From the NCBI GenBank assembly GCA_947632595.1, contig CANRPY010000003.1:1-64000 (forward strand): a DNA stretch of 64,000 nucleotides, given 5' to 3'. Every line of letters starts with the position of its first letter. Within the stretch, counting starts at the first letter, position 1. This document shows, in pieces, positions 38,099 to 47,557 of the stretch. Source of the DNA: an uncultured Bacilli bacterium. Lineage in GTDB: Bacteria; Bacillota_I; Bacilli_A; RF39; UBA660. The notes below the pieces were generated by a model. The model saw nothing but the letters and a program-made list of their open reading frames with translations, was not told the origin of the DNA and made no database searches. The translations under genes were made by a program, and so were the position numbers.

Positions 38099-39019
38099 TT
38101 ATTTATCGATTGCGATATTCAATAATTCTAAGATACGATTAAGATCTTTTTCATTTACAAAATTAATTTCTATTTTATTTTTCTTAATAGATACTTTTGT
38201 TCCTAATTTATCGCTCATTTCTTCTTCTAAATAAGAATATTCTCTATTTTCTTTTTTACGATGTTGTGGGTTTGTCTTGATAATTTTTGGTTCTTGTGTT
38301 AAAGATTCTAATTCTCTAACACTGATTCCTTCCTTGATAATTTTCTCTTCTAGTTCTTTTTGTTGTGTTTTATTATCTAATTTACTTAGTACTCTGGCAT
38401 GTCCCATCGTGATTTTTTTTTGATTAATATCTTCTTGAATTTCGATTGGTAATGTTAAAAGACCTAGCATATTGGTAATATGACTTCTACTCTTTCCTAG
38501 GCGTTTTGCTAAATCTTCTTGCGTTAATGTTAGGGTTTCTTGTAATTTTTTATATGCGGTTGCTTCTTCAATTGCTGTTAAGTTTTCTCTTTGTAAGTTT
38601 TCTAGAAGAGCTATCTCCATCATCTGAGTATCATTAAATTCACGGATAATAGCTGGTATTTCTTCTAATCCCGCCATAAGAGATGCTTTTACTCTTCGCT
38701 CACCAGCTATAATTTCATATCCTTTAATTGATTTTTTAACAATAATTGGTTGAAATACTCCATGTTCTTTAATGGAATCTGATAATTCTTGTAAGGCCTC
38801 TTCATCGAAGACTTTTCTTGGCTGATAAGGATTGCTTCTTAATTCACTTAATTTTATGTTTACAATTTCTTCTTTTGGCGTTTCGCTTACAATTTTTTCT
38901 TCCACCGTACTATAGTCTAGTACTTCATTGTTAAAAAGTTCTTCTAGTCCTTTTCCTAATGCTCTTCTTCTTGGAATTCCACTACTCGATATATTATTGT
39001 TGGTTTCCATTTCTTTCAA
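38099..39019 (-). CDS. parB: Chromosome partitioning protein ParB/Spo0J
   Basis: LRSNPYQPRKVFDEEALQEL; IAGERRVKASLMAGLEEIPAI; GKSRSHITNMLGLL and TMGHAR (ParB-type specificity residues). Confidence 0.95.
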   Translation of the reverse strand: MKEMETNNNISSSGIPRRRALGKGLEELFNNEVLDYSTVEEKIVSETPKEEIVNIKLSELRSNPYQPRKVFDEEALQELSDSIKEHGVFQPIIVKKSIKGYEIIAGERRVKASLMAGLEEIPAIIREFNDTQMMEIALLENLQRENLTAIEEATAYKKLQETLTLTQEDLAKRLGKSRSHITNMLGLLTLPIEIQEDINQKKITMGHARVLSKLDNKTQQKELEEKIIKEGISVRELESLTQEPKIIKTNPQHRKKENREYSYLEEEMSDKLGTKVSIKKNKIEINFVNEKDLNRILELLNIAIDK

Positions 39020-39785
39020 TCACTTCCTTTGCTAGATTGATATAGGCTTCAGCTCCCCTACTCTTTGGATCATATACAATAATTGGTTCTCCATGAGAAG
39101 GAGCTTCTGTTAGTTTTACTAATCTTGGAATAATGGTATTGTATACTTTTTCTTTAAAGAAACTACGGATATCTTCCACAACTTCAAATCCTAAATTGGT
39201 TCTAGAGTCTAACATGGTTAGTAATACTCCTTCAATATCTAATGTTGGATTTAAGGATTTTTGTGCCATCATAATGGTTTTTAATAATTGTGTAATTCCT
39301 TCTAGTGCGAAAAATTCACATTGTACAGGAATAATTACTGAATTGGATGCGGTTAAAGCATTCGTTGTAATGACATCTAATGATGGAGGACAATCGATGA
39401 TAACATAATCAAACTCTTCTCTTAATTCTTGAAGACATATTTTTAATTGTTCTCCTTTTTTAAATCCTGCAATGGTTCTACTTTTTTCTAATAATTCGGC
39501 ATTTAATCCTGCTAAATTAATGGTAGCAGGTACTACATATAAATTTTTATATTTTGTTTTAATCATTGCTTGTTGCATTGTGCATTCTTCTATTAAAACA
39601 TCATAGATACTTTTTTCAATATCTCCTTTATTGATTCCTACACCAGTAGTTGTATTTCCTTGTGGATCTAGGTCTATTAATAATACTTTTTTCCCTAATA
39701 CTGCTAATGATGCTGAAAGATTGATGCTAGTTGTTGTTTTTCCAACTCCACCTTTTTGATTTACTAATGATATAACCTTTCCCAT
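38994..39785 (-). CDS. parA: ParA/Soj ATPase
   Basis: MGKVISLVNQKGGVGKTTTSINLSASLAVLGKKVLLIDLDPQGN. Confidence 0.97.
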   Translation of the reverse strand: MGKVISLVNQKGGVGKTTTSINLSASLAVLGKKVLLIDLDPQGNTTTGVGINKGDIEKSIYDVLIEECTMQQAMIKTKYKNLYVVPATINLAGLNAELLEKSRTIAGFKKGEQLKICLQELREEFDYVIIDCPPSLDVITTNALTASNSVIIPVQCEFFALEGITQLLKTIMMAQKSLNPTLDIEGVLLTMLDSRTNLGFEVVEDIRSFFKEKVYNTIIPRLVKLTEAPSHGEPIIVYDPKSRGAEAYINLAKEVIERNGNQQ

Positions 39786-39877
39786 CTAATCACCCATTTT
39801 CATATTACTAGTTTATTGTACCAAATAATCTTTTTTTTTGAAACTCTTTTCCTCAAAAAAAAGTAGATTTCAAAAAT

Positions 39878-41176
39878 CTACTCTTTATCAATTTTAATAA
39901 TAATTTGATATGACTTTGGAAAATTCATTTCATCTGCATTTATGCTTACACCGTGATTCTTTAAGTCTTCGATTGTTTGCTTGATTTTTTTGGTTGCTTC
40001 TTCAATTGTATAATTGCCTGTTGTACTTTCTCCTAAACCAATTGGTGTGCTGTCTATTGATGGTAAGATACTTGGAGAAAGATTGTTTTGTTCTGGAAGA
40101 CTTGTGTTTTCTATCTTGATAGATGCTAACTCTGGAGATGAGAAGTAATCTTCTTTTTCTGCTTTTTCTTCCTTACTCATTGTTGGAGGAGTTGATGTTG
40201 GAATATTTAACAAGTTATCAATTGCTGCCCCACTGCTTGCTGCTTTGATATCGGTTGCATTTTGTCTTACTTCATTTACATTAATCGATGGAATCACATC
40301 TGGTAAGCCTGCTCCATTCATACCCATTCCTATATTTTGTTCTTTATTGTTTTCTCCATAATTAATAAATTTATCCATGGTCTTTTCCTCCCCTTCTGGG
40401 TCTTCATCATCTGGGTTCGTTGGAGGTGCAATTACCACTTTTCCATAATTTGATGTTTCTTCCTCAATTGTTGAAGAAGTTGGAATCAGTGGTGTAGAAT
40501 CTAATAATCCTCCAATAGATGCAGAGGCATTTTGGTCAATTGGAATATCAGAAGCATCTTTTCCTTTTGGATATTTTTCTTTGATTTCCTCTTCTAGAGC
40601 TCTCACACTCATCTTTGTTGTAATAATTCTTTCTACCATTTCTTTTTGTACAGCGACATCTGGTACATTTAGTAATGCTCTTGCATGTCTTTCTGAGATT
40701 TGCTCTTTTAATAGAGATTCTTGAATTTCTTCTGGTAAAGATAATAATCTTAATTTATTCGCTACTGCAGATTGACTCTTTCCCATTGTTCTTGCTAATT
40801 CTTCTTGAGTCATCTGATCTAGTTCTAATATTTTTTGATAAGTTCTTGCTTCTTCTATTGGGTTTAAATTTCTTCTTTGTAAATTCTCAAGCAATGCTAC
40901 TTTAGAACTTTCTTTATCATCTAAATTGCGTATAATTGCTGGTATTTTAGTCATTCCTGCCAAAGCAGATGCTTTATATCTTCTTTCTCCTGCAATGATT
41001 TCATATTTTCCATTGATGTTTCTTACAATAATTGGTTGAATTACGCCATGTTCTTTAATAGATACTGCTAATTCTTTCAATGCTTTTTCATCAAACACTT
41101 CTCGTGGTTGAAATCTATTTGGAATAATATCATCTAGATATAATTGTACTACTTCATCTTTATTTTCATCATACAT
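39878..41176 (-). CDS. noc: Noc-type ParB paralog (nucleoid occlusion protein-like) with long internal linker
   Basis: GKSQSAVANKLRLLSLPEEIQ...ISERHARALL (Noc-like HTH); C-terminus SYQIIIKIDKE; located rsmG-noc-parA-parB as in B. subtilis. Confidence 0.85.
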   Translation of the reverse strand: MYDENKDEVVQLYLDDIIPNRFQPREVFDEKALKELAVSIKEHGVIQPIIVRNINGKYEIIAGERRYKASALAGMTKIPAIIRNLDDKESSKVALLENLQRRNLNPIEEARTYQKILELDQMTQEELARTMGKSQSAVANKLRLLSLPEEIQESLLKEQISERHARALLNVPDVAVQKEMVERIITTKMSVRALEEEIKEKYPKGKDASDIPIDQNASASIGGLLDSTPLIPTSSTIEEETSNYGKVVIAPPTNPDDEDPEGEEKTMDKFINYGENNKEQNIGMGMNGAGLPDVIPSINVNEVRQNATDIKAASSGAAIDNLLNIPTSTPPTMSKEEKAEKEDYFSSPELASIKIENTSLPEQNNLSPSILPSIDSTPIGLGESTTGNYTIEEATKKIKQTIEDLKNHGVSINADEMNFPKSYQIIIKIDKE

Positions 41177-41275
41177 GATAATCCCTCACTTTATTCTTTT
41201 ATTTTGCCTATATTATCATTATAATGTATTTTCTTTCTTCTTTCAACTTATTTTCATAGAAAAAGCATGTAAAAA

Positions 41276-41926
41276 TTACATACTTTTTTTTCTCATAACG
41301 ACTAGTGTTCTTATACTATTTTCTTTTGGAAGATAAAACTTTTCTAGTTGATTTATTGTGTATTTTTTCTCTAATTTTTGTCTTACTTCTCTTGTTAATT
41401 CTTCTTCTACATTTGCTTTCATTGCAACAAAGATTCCTTCTTTAGCAACTAAATGCATCGTATAATTCACTAATTTTTCTATGTTGGCTACTGCTCTAGA
41501 AGTTACTACATCAAATTGTCCTTTATATTCTTCTCCTCTTGTATGAATTGCTGTAATGTCTTTTAAATCTAATTTTTTAATGACTTCTTGTAGATAATTT
41601 ACTCTTTTTTGTAAGGAATCAATTAGTGTTACTTTTAGATTAGGAAAACAGATTTTTAAGACTATTCCTGGGAATCCTGCTCCTGTTCCCACATCGCATA
41701 ATGTTTCTACTTTATTTAGATTCACTACTTTTTGTATGGTTAAGCTATCATAAAAGTGTTTTAAATAAACTTCTTTTTCCTCTGTAATACGAGTTAAGTT
41801 TATCTTTTCATTCCATTCTAACATCATTGAGTAAAATTCTTGTAGTTTTTGCATCTTGTCTTCACTCATTTGAATTCCTAATTTGGTTACTTCTTCTATG
41901 AATTCTTCTTTATTCATTTTTTCCAT
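41276..41926 (-). CDS. rsmG: 16S rRNA (guanine527-N7)-methyltransferase
   Basis: LCDVGTGAGFPGIVLKICFPNLKVTLIDSLQKRVNYL. Confidence 0.96.
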   Translation of the reverse strand: MEKMNKEEFIEEVTKLGIQMSEDKMQKLQEFYSMMLEWNEKINLTRITEEKEVYLKHFYDSLTIQKVVNLNKVETLCDVGTGAGFPGIVLKICFPNLKVTLIDSLQKRVNYLQEVIKKLDLKDITAIHTRGEEYKGQFDVVTSRAVANIEKLVNYTMHLVAKEGIFVAMKANVEEELTREVRQKLEKKYTINQLEKFYLPKENSIRTLVVMRKKSM

Positions 41927-43778
41927 ACTCCTTTTTTAAGTATACAGATAAAATGGAAATATCTGATGGGTTTACTCCACTAATTCTTATTGCTTGTGCT
42001 ATGGTTGTTGGTCTTACTTCTTTTAATTTTTGTCTTGCTTCACTCGCAATATTTCTTACTTTATCATAGTCTATGTTATCTGGAATTTGTTTTTTTTCTA
42101 ATTTTAGTAGTTTTTCTGCTTCTTTATAGGCTTTTGCAATATATCCTTCATATTTTAAATTGATTTCTACTTGTTCTTTGATTTCTTTTTTATATGGAAT
42201 TTCGATAAAGTTTTCTATCCATTTCATTGTTATTTCTGGTCTTCTTAATAGTTGTTCATAAGTCATAGTTGCATTTGGTACTTGAAAACCTTCTTTTTGG
42301 AACGTTTCTTCTACTTCTTTTGTTATTTTTAATTTGTTTTCTCTTAAGTATGCATGTAATTGTTGTATTTTTTCTTCTTTTTCTTGTAGTCGATTGTATT
42401 GTTCTTGATCAATGAGTCCTACTTCATATCCATATTTTCTTAGTCTTTGATCGGCATTATCACTTCGTAATAAGAGGCGAAATTCTGCTCGTGATGTTAG
42501 TAAACGATAAGGATCTCTAATTCCTTTTGTAATTAAGTCATCAATTAAGACTCCAATATAGGCTTCGTTTCTTTTTAAGACAAGAGGGTCTTTCCCTTCT
42601 AATTTCAAGGATGCATTGATTCCTGCCATTAATCCTTGGCAAGCTGCTTCTTCATAACCACTTGTTCCATTAATTTGTCCAGCAGTAAAGAGATTTTCTA
42701 GTATTTTGGTCTCTAAATTGTTCTTTAACTGTGTTGGATAAATAGCATCATACTCAATGGCATATCCATATTTTAAGATTTTCGCATGTTCAAAACCAGG
42801 TAGAGAATGGACCATTTTTTCTTGCACTTCTTTTGGCATAGAAGTAGAAAAACCTTGTAAGTACATATCATCATAGTATCTACTTTCTGGTTCAATAAAT
42901 AATTGATGTCTTTCTTTATCTGAAAAGCGAACTACTTTATCTTCTATAGATGGACAATATCTTGGCCCGATTCCTTCAATATCATCTAAAGCGCCATACA
43001 TGGAAGATTTTTCTAGATTCTCGCGAATAATTCGATGAGTTTCTTCTGTTGTATAGGTTAAATGACATGGAATTTGATCTTCTATTTTATATTGTGGTTC
43101 TAAGTCGAAACTAAAGGTTAGGTATTCATTATCTCCTGGTTCTACTCTTGTTTTGGAAAAATCAATGGTTTTTCTATCTATTCTTTGAGGAGTGCCTGTT
43201 TTTAAACGTATGATTTGAAAACCGTATTCTCTTAATTTATCACTTAGAAAATTAGATGGTCTTTCTCCATGTGGTCCTTGTCTTGTTCTTGTATTTCCTA
43301 CTAAGATATCTGCTTTTAGATAGGTTCCTGTTGTTAAAATGACTATCTTTGACTCTATCTTTTCTCCATTTTCTAGGATAACTCCTTTTACTTGTCCTTC
43401 TTCTACGATTAAGTCTTCTACCATTGCTTCTTTTATTTCTAGGTGTTTTTGTTCTTGCAATGTTTTTAACATCTCTTTTGGATACGTGATTTTATCTCCT
43501 TGTGCTCTTAGGGATTGTACAGCAGGTCCTTTTGCCTTATTTAACATTTTTATTTGTAGATGGGTTTTATCGGCTATTTTTCCCATAATTCCACCTAAGG
43601 CATCGATTTCTCTTACTACAATTCCTTTTGCACTACCTCCTATATGAGGATTACATGGCATATCTGCTATATTTTTTAAATTACTGGTAATAAGTAGTGT
43701 TTTATGATTTTTTTTGGCACTGGCATAGGCTGCTTCACATCCTGCGTGTCCTCCTCCTACTACTATAATTTCATACAT
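41910..43778 (-). CDS. mnmG: tRNA uridine-5-carboxymethylaminomethyl modification enzyme MnmG
   Basis: MYEIIVVGGGHAGCEAAYASAK; NPHIGGSAKGIVVREIDALGG. Confidence 0.98.
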   Translation of the reverse strand: MYEIIVVGGGHAGCEAAYASAKKNHKTLLITSNLKNIADMPCNPHIGGSAKGIVVREIDALGGIMGKIADKTHLQIKMLNKAKGPAVQSLRAQGDKITYPKEMLKTLQEQKHLEIKEAMVEDLIVEEGQVKGVILENGEKIESKIVILTTGTYLKADILVGNTRTRQGPHGERPSNFLSDKLREYGFQIIRLKTGTPQRIDRKTIDFSKTRVEPGDNEYLTFSFDLEPQYKIEDQIPCHLTYTTEETHRIIRENLEKSSMYGALDDIEGIGPRYCPSIEDKVVRFSDKERHQLFIEPESRYYDDMYLQGFSTSMPKEVQEKMVHSLPGFEHAKILKYGYAIEYDAIYPTQLKNNLETKILENLFTAGQINGTSGYEEAACQGLMAGINASLKLEGKDPLVLKRNEAYIGVLIDDLITKGIRDPYRLLTSRAEFRLLLRSDNADQRLRKYGYEVGLIDQEQYNRLQEKEEKIQQLHAYLRENKLKITKEVEETFQKEGFQVPNATMTYEQLLRRPEITMKWIENFIEIPYKKEIKEQVEINLKYEGYIAKAYKEAEKLLKLEKKQIPDNIDYDKVRNIASEARQKLKEVRPTTIAQAIRISGVNPSDISILSVYLKKEYGKNE

Positions 43779-43791
43779 GGTTTCACCCTCT

Positions 43792-45153
43792 TTATTTTCC
43801 AAGGCAAAATCTAGAGAACATTTCATCTAATAATTCTTCTTCATATGTTGTTCCATTAATTGTTCCTAGTTCTTCCCAGATGTTTTTAATATCCATCTCT
43901 ATCATATCAATTGGCATTTCTTCTTGTAGGGATTTTTCAATATCCTCTACTCTTTGTAAACATCTTTTCAATATACTGATGCTTCTAGAGTTGCTTAAAT
44001 AAGTTGGATCTTTTGTCTCAATTTCTTGCATATGAAAGTAATCCTCTATTTTTTCTTTTAAGGTTTCTATTCCTTTTTGCTCTTTCATACTCATTTCAAT
44101 TACTCTTGATGAATCTACTTCTAATTTTGTACGATCTAATTTTGCCTCTAGATCTATTTTATTAATAATTACAATATATTTTTTCTCTTTGATTTTATCA
44201 AATAATTCTTTATCTTCTTCTGTTAATGGTTCATTGTTATTTAGTAAGAATAATATTAAATCTGCTTCTTCGATTGCTTTGATACTCTTCTCTACTCCGA
44301 TTGCTTCGATTTTGTCTTCTGTCTCTCTGATTCCTGCAGTATCAATCATATTTAATAAGATTCCATTTATCATGACTTGTCCTTCTACTATGTCTCTTGT
44401 TGTTCCCGCAATCTCTGTTACAATGGCTTTTTCTTCTTGTAAAAGGGTATTTAAAAGAGAACTTTTCCCTACATTTGGTCTACCGATAATTGCTGTTTTA
44501 ATTCCTTCTTTGATGATTTTGCCATTTTCAGACTCTTTTAGAATCTTTTTTATTTTTTCTTTTAATTTTGTAATTTTTGGAATTAAAACATCGTTGGTCA
44601 TTATTTCTACATCATCATATTCTGGATAATCTATATTTACATTGATATTAGAAATAATTTGTACCATATCACTTCTTAATTCATTGATTAAATTAGAGGT
44701 TTTTCCATCTATTTGATTGGCTGCCATTTTTCTTTGAATTTCTGTTTTGGCATCAATCATATCCATCACTGCTTCTGCTTCTAATAAGTCAATTCTACCA
44801 TTTAAGAAAGCTCTTTTCGTGAATTCTCCTGGTTCTGCCATACGGCAACCATTTTCTAATAACAATTCTAATACTTTATTGGTTGGAGCGATTCCTCCAT
44901 GTGTATTTATTTCTACTACATCTTCTGTTGTGAACGTTTTTGGGGATTTCATTACTGATACTAGTACTTCATCGATTCTTTCTTCTTGATCTACAATATG
45001 ACCATAATGAATGGTATGAGTTTCTACTTTTTCTAAGTCTTTTCCTTGAAAGATCTTATTTACAATCGCAATTGCTTCTTCTCCACTTACACGGATAATG
45101 GAAATTGCCCCTACTCCTTGACTTGTTGCAATCGCACATATTGTATCATTCAC
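43792..45153 (-). CDS. mnmE: tRNA modification GTPase MnmE
   Basis: DTICAIATSQGVGAISIIRVSG; IIGRPNVGKSSLLNTLL; FCLGK C-terminus. Confidence 0.98.
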   Translation of the reverse strand: MNDTICAIATSQGVGAISIIRVSGEEAIAIVNKIFQGKDLEKVETHTIHYGHIVDQEERIDEVLVSVMKSPKTFTTEDVVEINTHGGIAPTNKVLELLLENGCRMAEPGEFTKRAFLNGRIDLLEAEAVMDMIDAKTEIQRKMAANQIDGKTSNLINELRSDMVQIISNINVNIDYPEYDDVEIMTNDVLIPKITKLKEKIKKILKESENGKIIKEGIKTAIIGRPNVGKSSLLNTLLQEEKAIVTEIAGTTRDIVEGQVMINGILLNMIDTAGIRETEDKIEAIGVEKSIKAIEEADLILFLLNNNEPLTEEDKELFDKIKEKKYIVIINKIDLEAKLDRTKLEVDSSRVIEMSMKEQKGIETLKEKIEDYFHMQEIETKDPTYLSNSRSISILKRCLQRVEDIEKSLQEEMPIDMIEMDIKNIWEELGTINGTTYEEELLDEMFSRFCLGK

Positions 45154-45221
45154 GGTATCCCTCCTTTTTCCTGGTAGTATTATAGCACATATCTTTTTTT
45201 TACGATATAAAAAAAGAAGAT

Positions 45222-45839
45222 TTATTCTTCTTCTTTTGGTTTTATTACTACGTAGCGGTTTGGTTCTTCTCCTTCACTTTCTGTATAAACTCCTTTAAAA
45301 TTCGTTAATACATTGTGAATAATTCTTCTTTCATAGGAATTCATAGAATCTAATTTTGCCTCTACTTTTGATGTTCTTACTTCTCTTGCAATTCTCTTTG
45401 CTAAATGTTCTAATGATTTTTCTCTTTTTTCTTTATATTCATTTACATCTAACATGAATTTATAATTTCTACCAAGTACTTTACTTAAATGTCCACTTAC
45501 AATCATCGTTAATGCTTTTAGATTTTTTCCATTTTTGCCAATTAATAGTGCGTCGTTATCTGAATAAATAATGTATTTTGGGACTTCTTCTTTATTTTTT
45601 ACTTCAATATTTACGCTTAGTCCCATATTTTTTAGGATTTGCATTAAGTAATCTTTAATATATTTGATAACTTCTCTTTTTTCGATTACTTCGATTTCTA
45701 CCTTTTTACTCTTAAATAAACCACCTTTTGATTCCCCTAATTCTTTAATGAATAAGTTTTCTTCTACTTCTTGTAATTCTTCTTTTGCTTTTTGAATCGC
45801 TTCTTCTTTGGTTTTTCCAAAATAACTATGCTTTTCCAT
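45222..45839 (-). CDS. khpB: RNA-binding protein Jag/KhpB (Jag-N, KH, R3H)
   Basis: FGKTKEEAIQKAKEEL; LLIGKNGKNLKAL; SYERRIIHNVL. Confidence 0.93.
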   Translation of the reverse strand: MEKHSYFGKTKEEAIQKAKEELQEVEENLFIKELGESKGGLFKSKKVEIEVIEKREVIKYIKDYLMQILKNMGLSVNIEVKNKEEVPKYIIYSDNDALLIGKNGKNLKALTMIVSGHLSKVLGRNYKFMLDVNEYKEKREKSLEHLAKRIAREVRTSKVEAKLDSMNSYERRIIHNVLTNFKGVYTESEGEEPNRYVVIKPKEEE

Positions 45840-46755
45840 TTACTTCTTTACTCCTTTTCACTAATATATTTTGAACTATGGTGAACAAATTAGATGTTAC
45901 CCAGTAGATTCCTAATCCTGTTGGCATAAATAATGCTGTAATAATAATCATTCCTGACATCATCATTGGCATCATTTTCATGGTTGGATCTTCCATATTA
46001 CCAGTGGAATTCATTTTAAATGAGAAGTATGTTGTTGCGGCAATGATTAACATTAATAGGATATAAGCATAAAAGGTTACACTTCCAATTCCTACTGATG
46101 GTGTTGTTCCTAGTTGTAGTCCTAAGAATTTATCTTCGAAGATTACAGGTGTTCTTTGAACTGCTTCGAAGAATGCTACAAAGATTGGTAATTGAATGAA
46201 TGCAAATAAGCATCCAGATAATGGACTAATATGATATTTTTGATAAACCGCTAAGATTTCTTGATTTTGTTTCATCATGGATTCTTGATCTTGCTTTCCT
46301 TCATATTTCTTTTGAATTCTATTTAACTCAGGTTGTGCTTTTTTAATGATTTCAGATTGCATTGCTGTTTTTTTCGTTATTGGGAAAGCGATTAATCGAA
46401 TGATTAAACTAATTAAAATAACCGAAATACCATAATTTTTTACTAAATTTCCTAATTTTAGAAGGATGTAGGCTAATGGTTTTACAAAGATGCTTGTCCA
46501 TAACCCTTCATATTTTCCTGATGTAATTTTAAATTTACTACATTCTGGAAGAGATTCTATTTTTACTCCATTTTTTTCATAGATTGATAATGTATCTTTA
46601 TTTGTTGGTCTACAAATAATATTTTGTGTTAATGTCTGACCTGTCTTTTGGTTTTTTACAACCTTATTATTACTATCCGTTAATGTTTTTGTACATCCTG
46701 TTGAAAGTATTAATAATATTAGGATAATAATTACTTTCCATTTTTTATTTTTCAT
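45826..46755 (-). CDS. yidC: Membrane protein insertase YidC/SpoIIIJ
   Basis: lipoprotein N-terminus LSTGCTK; YGISVILISLIIRLIAFPITKKTAMQSEIIKKAQPELNRIQKKY. Confidence 0.96.
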   Translation of the reverse strand: MKNKKWKVIIILILLILSTGCTKTLTDSNNKVVKNQKTGQTLTQNIICRPTNKDTLSIYEKNGVKIESLPECSKFKITSGKYEGLWTSIFVKPLAYILLKLGNLVKNYGISVILISLIIRLIAFPITKKTAMQSEIIKKAQPELNRIQKKYEGKQDQESMMKQNQEILAVYQKYHISPLSGCLFAFIQLPIFVAFFEAVQRTPVIFEDKFLGLQLGTTPSVGIGSVTFYAYILLMLIIAATTYFSFKMNSTGNMEDPTMKMMPMMMSGMIIITALFMPTGLGIYWVTSNLFTIVQNILVKRSKEVNGKA

Positions 46756-47101
46756 AATGTTCCTTTCTGTTGCTACTATTGAAAAGCTCTATCCAGTCTT
46801 TTTCTAATTCTTGATAGTTTTTTTCTAGTGCCCCTTTCCTTAATATTATAATATAATCTGTTCCATTAATATAGTCTTTTTTATTATTATCAATCATACT
46901 GCGAATTCTTCTTTTATATTTATTACGAAAAACTGCATTTCCAAGCTTTTTACTTACAGAGATTCCATAACGATTATATGGTAATTTGTTTTCTTGTTGA
47001 TAAACGACAAAACTACGATTTTTAAGACATCTTCCCCTACTCATTATTTTTTCAAAATCCTGAGTATTTTTTACGATATATAGTTTTCTCATAAAAATCA
47101 C
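46745..47101 (-). CDS. rnpA: Ribonuclease P protein component
   Basis: YGISVSKKLGNAVFRNKYKRRIRSMI. Confidence 0.96.
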   Translation of the reverse strand: MIFMRKLYIVKNTQDFEKIMSRGRCLKNRSFVVYQQENKLPYNRYGISVSKKLGNAVFRNKYKRRIRSMIDNNKKDYINGTDYIIILRKGALEKNYQELEKDWIELFNSSNRKEHYEK

Positions 47102-47113
47102 TACCCTTTTAAG

Positions 47114-47146
47114 TAAAAAACCACTGTTTTAGCAGCGGTGTTTTAT
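47114..47146 (-). terminator. Terminator-like hairpin after rpmH
   Basis: ACCACTG..CAGCGGT with T-rich minus-strand flank. Confidence 0.45.
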
Positions 47147-47265
47147 TTGCATAAACTTTTACGTCCTTTGCGACGACGACGATTTAATACATTTGTTTTT
47201 TTACGTGCAAAAAATCCTAGTCTTTTTGATTTTTTACGATTATTTGGTTGATATGTTCTTTTCAT
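47143..47265 (-). CDS. rpmH: 50S ribosomal protein L34 (40 aa)
   Basis: MKRTYQPNNRKKSKRLGFFARKKTNVLNRRRRKGRKSLCK. Confidence 0.95.
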   Translation of the reverse strand: MKRTYQPNNRKKSKRLGFFARKKTNVLNRRRRKGRKSLCK

Positions 47266-47366
47266 TGCTTCCACCTCCCGACATAAATCTACATTATTAT
47301 AATAATAGATTCCTTGTTTTGTCAAATAAAACTTTTCTAATTTTCTTTTTTCCACTAATCCACAGG

Positions 47367-47480
47367 TATGTGGAAAACAGTTATCCACCCTGTTTATTGA
47401 AAATTTGTGGAAAATGTGGATAACTTTCTTATTCTCTTAATTTATCCCCAAAAAAATTGTGGATAACTTTGTGGATAAAC
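47367..47480. other. oriC: oriC upstream DnaA-box cluster
   Basis: TGTGGATAA at 47415-47423, 47458-47466, 47470-47478; TTATCCACC at 47381-47389; located between rpmH and dnaA at the strand switch. Confidence 0.88.
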
Positions 47481-47557
47481 GGTGGAAAAAACTTTTTCCA
47501 TAAAAATTGTTTATTTTTTCAACAAATTAATGTAGAATAAAACGTGATTAATGAATC

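Noticed and set aside
38994-39019. parA/parB overlap as possible frameshift fusion
   Set aside because: Short stop/start overlap is normal for the soj-spo0J operon.
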